A DNA stretch of 59,146 nt from Ruminococcus sp. (GTDB taxonomy: Bacteria; Bacillota; Clostridia; Oscillospirales; Ruminococcaceae). How positions within the stretch are numbered: position 1 is the first letter of the stretch; every line of letters begins with the position of its first letter. The notes below the pieces were generated by a model that was not told the DNA's origin, ran no database searches, and saw only the letters and a list, made by a program, of their open reading frames with translations. Positions 58,633 to 59,146 of the stretch are shown one piece after another. The translations under genes and the position numbers were made by a program. The stretch spans positions 155,420 to 214,565 of the forward strand of contig NZ_JAHZAX010000005.1 in the NCBI RefSeq assembly GCF_019423705.1. Reading direction: 5' to 3'.

Positions 58633-59146
58633 TTATAGTAGCGCCTGCATATAGTCAAAATCAATTTTTGCCTTTTCTGCAATCGACAAAGTGAGTGCCT
58701 CAATCGCTGTATCAACGTGATTTGCTGCTATCGCTGGCTTTATAGTGCGCTTTGTGAATATATCTGACTTTTCAAGCAGCTTGTCTTTATCATAAGATTT
58801 TTCAAGCGTGGCTACCAGATTATACGATATATCATCTCTGAAATAACGCTTATTACTTTGGCTGTGAAGCAGCCCGTATTTGTTATAGAAGTTATCATAA
58901 AGAGTATTAAGCTTGCCCTGCATAAGTATGCTCTTGGTGTTTAACAAAGTCATTACGCTTTTGAACAACGTCTTTGTGTATCTTTTTAACTTCCGGTATA
59001 TCTGATTTACTTACAGTCAGTACAGTCTGACTTCTCATTTGCATAATACTATTTTTTATGTCATTGAGCTTATCTATATCCGCAGCACTTACGGCTGCTT
59101 TCAAGGACTTATAATAGTCAGGGTTTATGTATCTTTTTTCTTTTGT
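58633..59146 (-). pseudogene. fragment of a conjugative-element helicase/methylase-type protein
   Basis: One frame enters from the right edge and runs to about 58907 (ending H-T-Y-A-G-Q-A); a second continues from there as K-L-N-T-L-Y-D-N-F-Y-N-K-Y-G-L-L-H-S ... F-R-D-D-I-S-Y-N-L-V-A-T-L-E ... D-I-F-T-K-R-T-I-K-P ... V-D-T-A-I-E-A-L and stops at 58633. The L-Y-D-x-F-x-x-K-Y-G / D-I-F-x-x-R-T-I pattern is that of the very large SNF2-type helicase/DNA-methylase proteins of Tn1549-like conjugative transposons. It is broken by a frameshift and cut off where the IS110 remnant begins. Confidence 0.7.

Noticed and set aside
1..59146. CRISPR array, prophage or restriction-modification system
   Set aside because: I saw no regularly spaced direct repeats, no cas genes, no phage structural genes and no methyltransferase/endonuclease pair. 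The helicase/methylase-type fragment at the right edge is a broken conjugative-element gene.

Overview
The window looks like the chromosome of an anaerobic, low-to-mid GC Firmicute of the Clostridia, most like Ruminococcus and relatives (Oscillospiraceae). This is an inference from content and order: AddAB recombination genes, the spore-maturation pair spmA/spmB, an FMN-riboswitch-controlled riboflavin ECF component, an S-box metK, a dgt-dnaG-rpoD cluster, a hybrid-cluster protein, and many near-consensus sigma-A promoters (TTGACA, 17 nt, TATAAT) with GGAGG ribosome binding sites. Starts at TTG, GTG and even ATT are common.

Region by region. 1-3.7 kb: a flotillin/NfeD membrane pair on the minus strand, facing an XRE-type regulator and a small membrane protein; both promoters carry the same TATGTAAAT/ATTTACATA operator. 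3.8-6.9 kb: a separate methionine-synthase reactivation protein overlapping a cobalamin methionine synthase that lacks that domain. 7.2-14.4 kb: addB-addA. 14.4-15.8 kb: attenuated infC-rpmI-rplT with an ATT start for infC. 15.8-34.0 kb: a long, tightly packed housekeeping block (rRNA methyltransferase, dprA, topA, trmFO, plsX, rnc, radical SAM, smc, ftsY, isochorismatase-like, rdgB, yhbY, nadD, yqeK, rsfS, leuS). 34.0-38.6 kb: rpsU with a structured leader, yqeG, an endonuclease IV-like gene, aroQ, an Xaa-Pro peptidase, efp and an Asp/Cys-rich zinc-ribbon protein. 38.6-42.2 kb: FMN riboswitch-ribU, a frameshifted DUF3592 gene, SAM riboswitch-metK, a flavin reductase and the stub of an aldo/keto reductase. 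42.3-49.3 kb: tRNA-Leu, MATE and YitT transporters, hcp, a DUF2130 coiled-coil protein, spmAB. 49.4-56.3 kb: an AbrB-like regulator, then on the minus strand rpmE, yigZ and the dgt-dnaG-rpoD-rrf2-GH25-like run. 56.3-59.1 kb: a secreted protein, a zinc-ribbon/ribbon-helix-helix protein, a decayed IS110 element with its non-coding (candidate bridge RNA) end, and a broken helicase gene of a conjugative element running off the right edge.

Most of the window is ordinary core genome. The parts that deserve attention are at the edges of genes: the paired XRE operators; unassigned structured leaders ahead of rpsU and rpmE; a 9-A frameshift in a DUF3592 protein; apparent pseudo-enzymes (a GH25-like protein lacking all three catalytic acids, an isochorismatase-fold protein with Ser in place of Cys); and the right-hand IS110 relic, whose upstream non-coding segment resembles a bridge RNA. 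I did not find a new defence system, a CRISPR array or a prophage.
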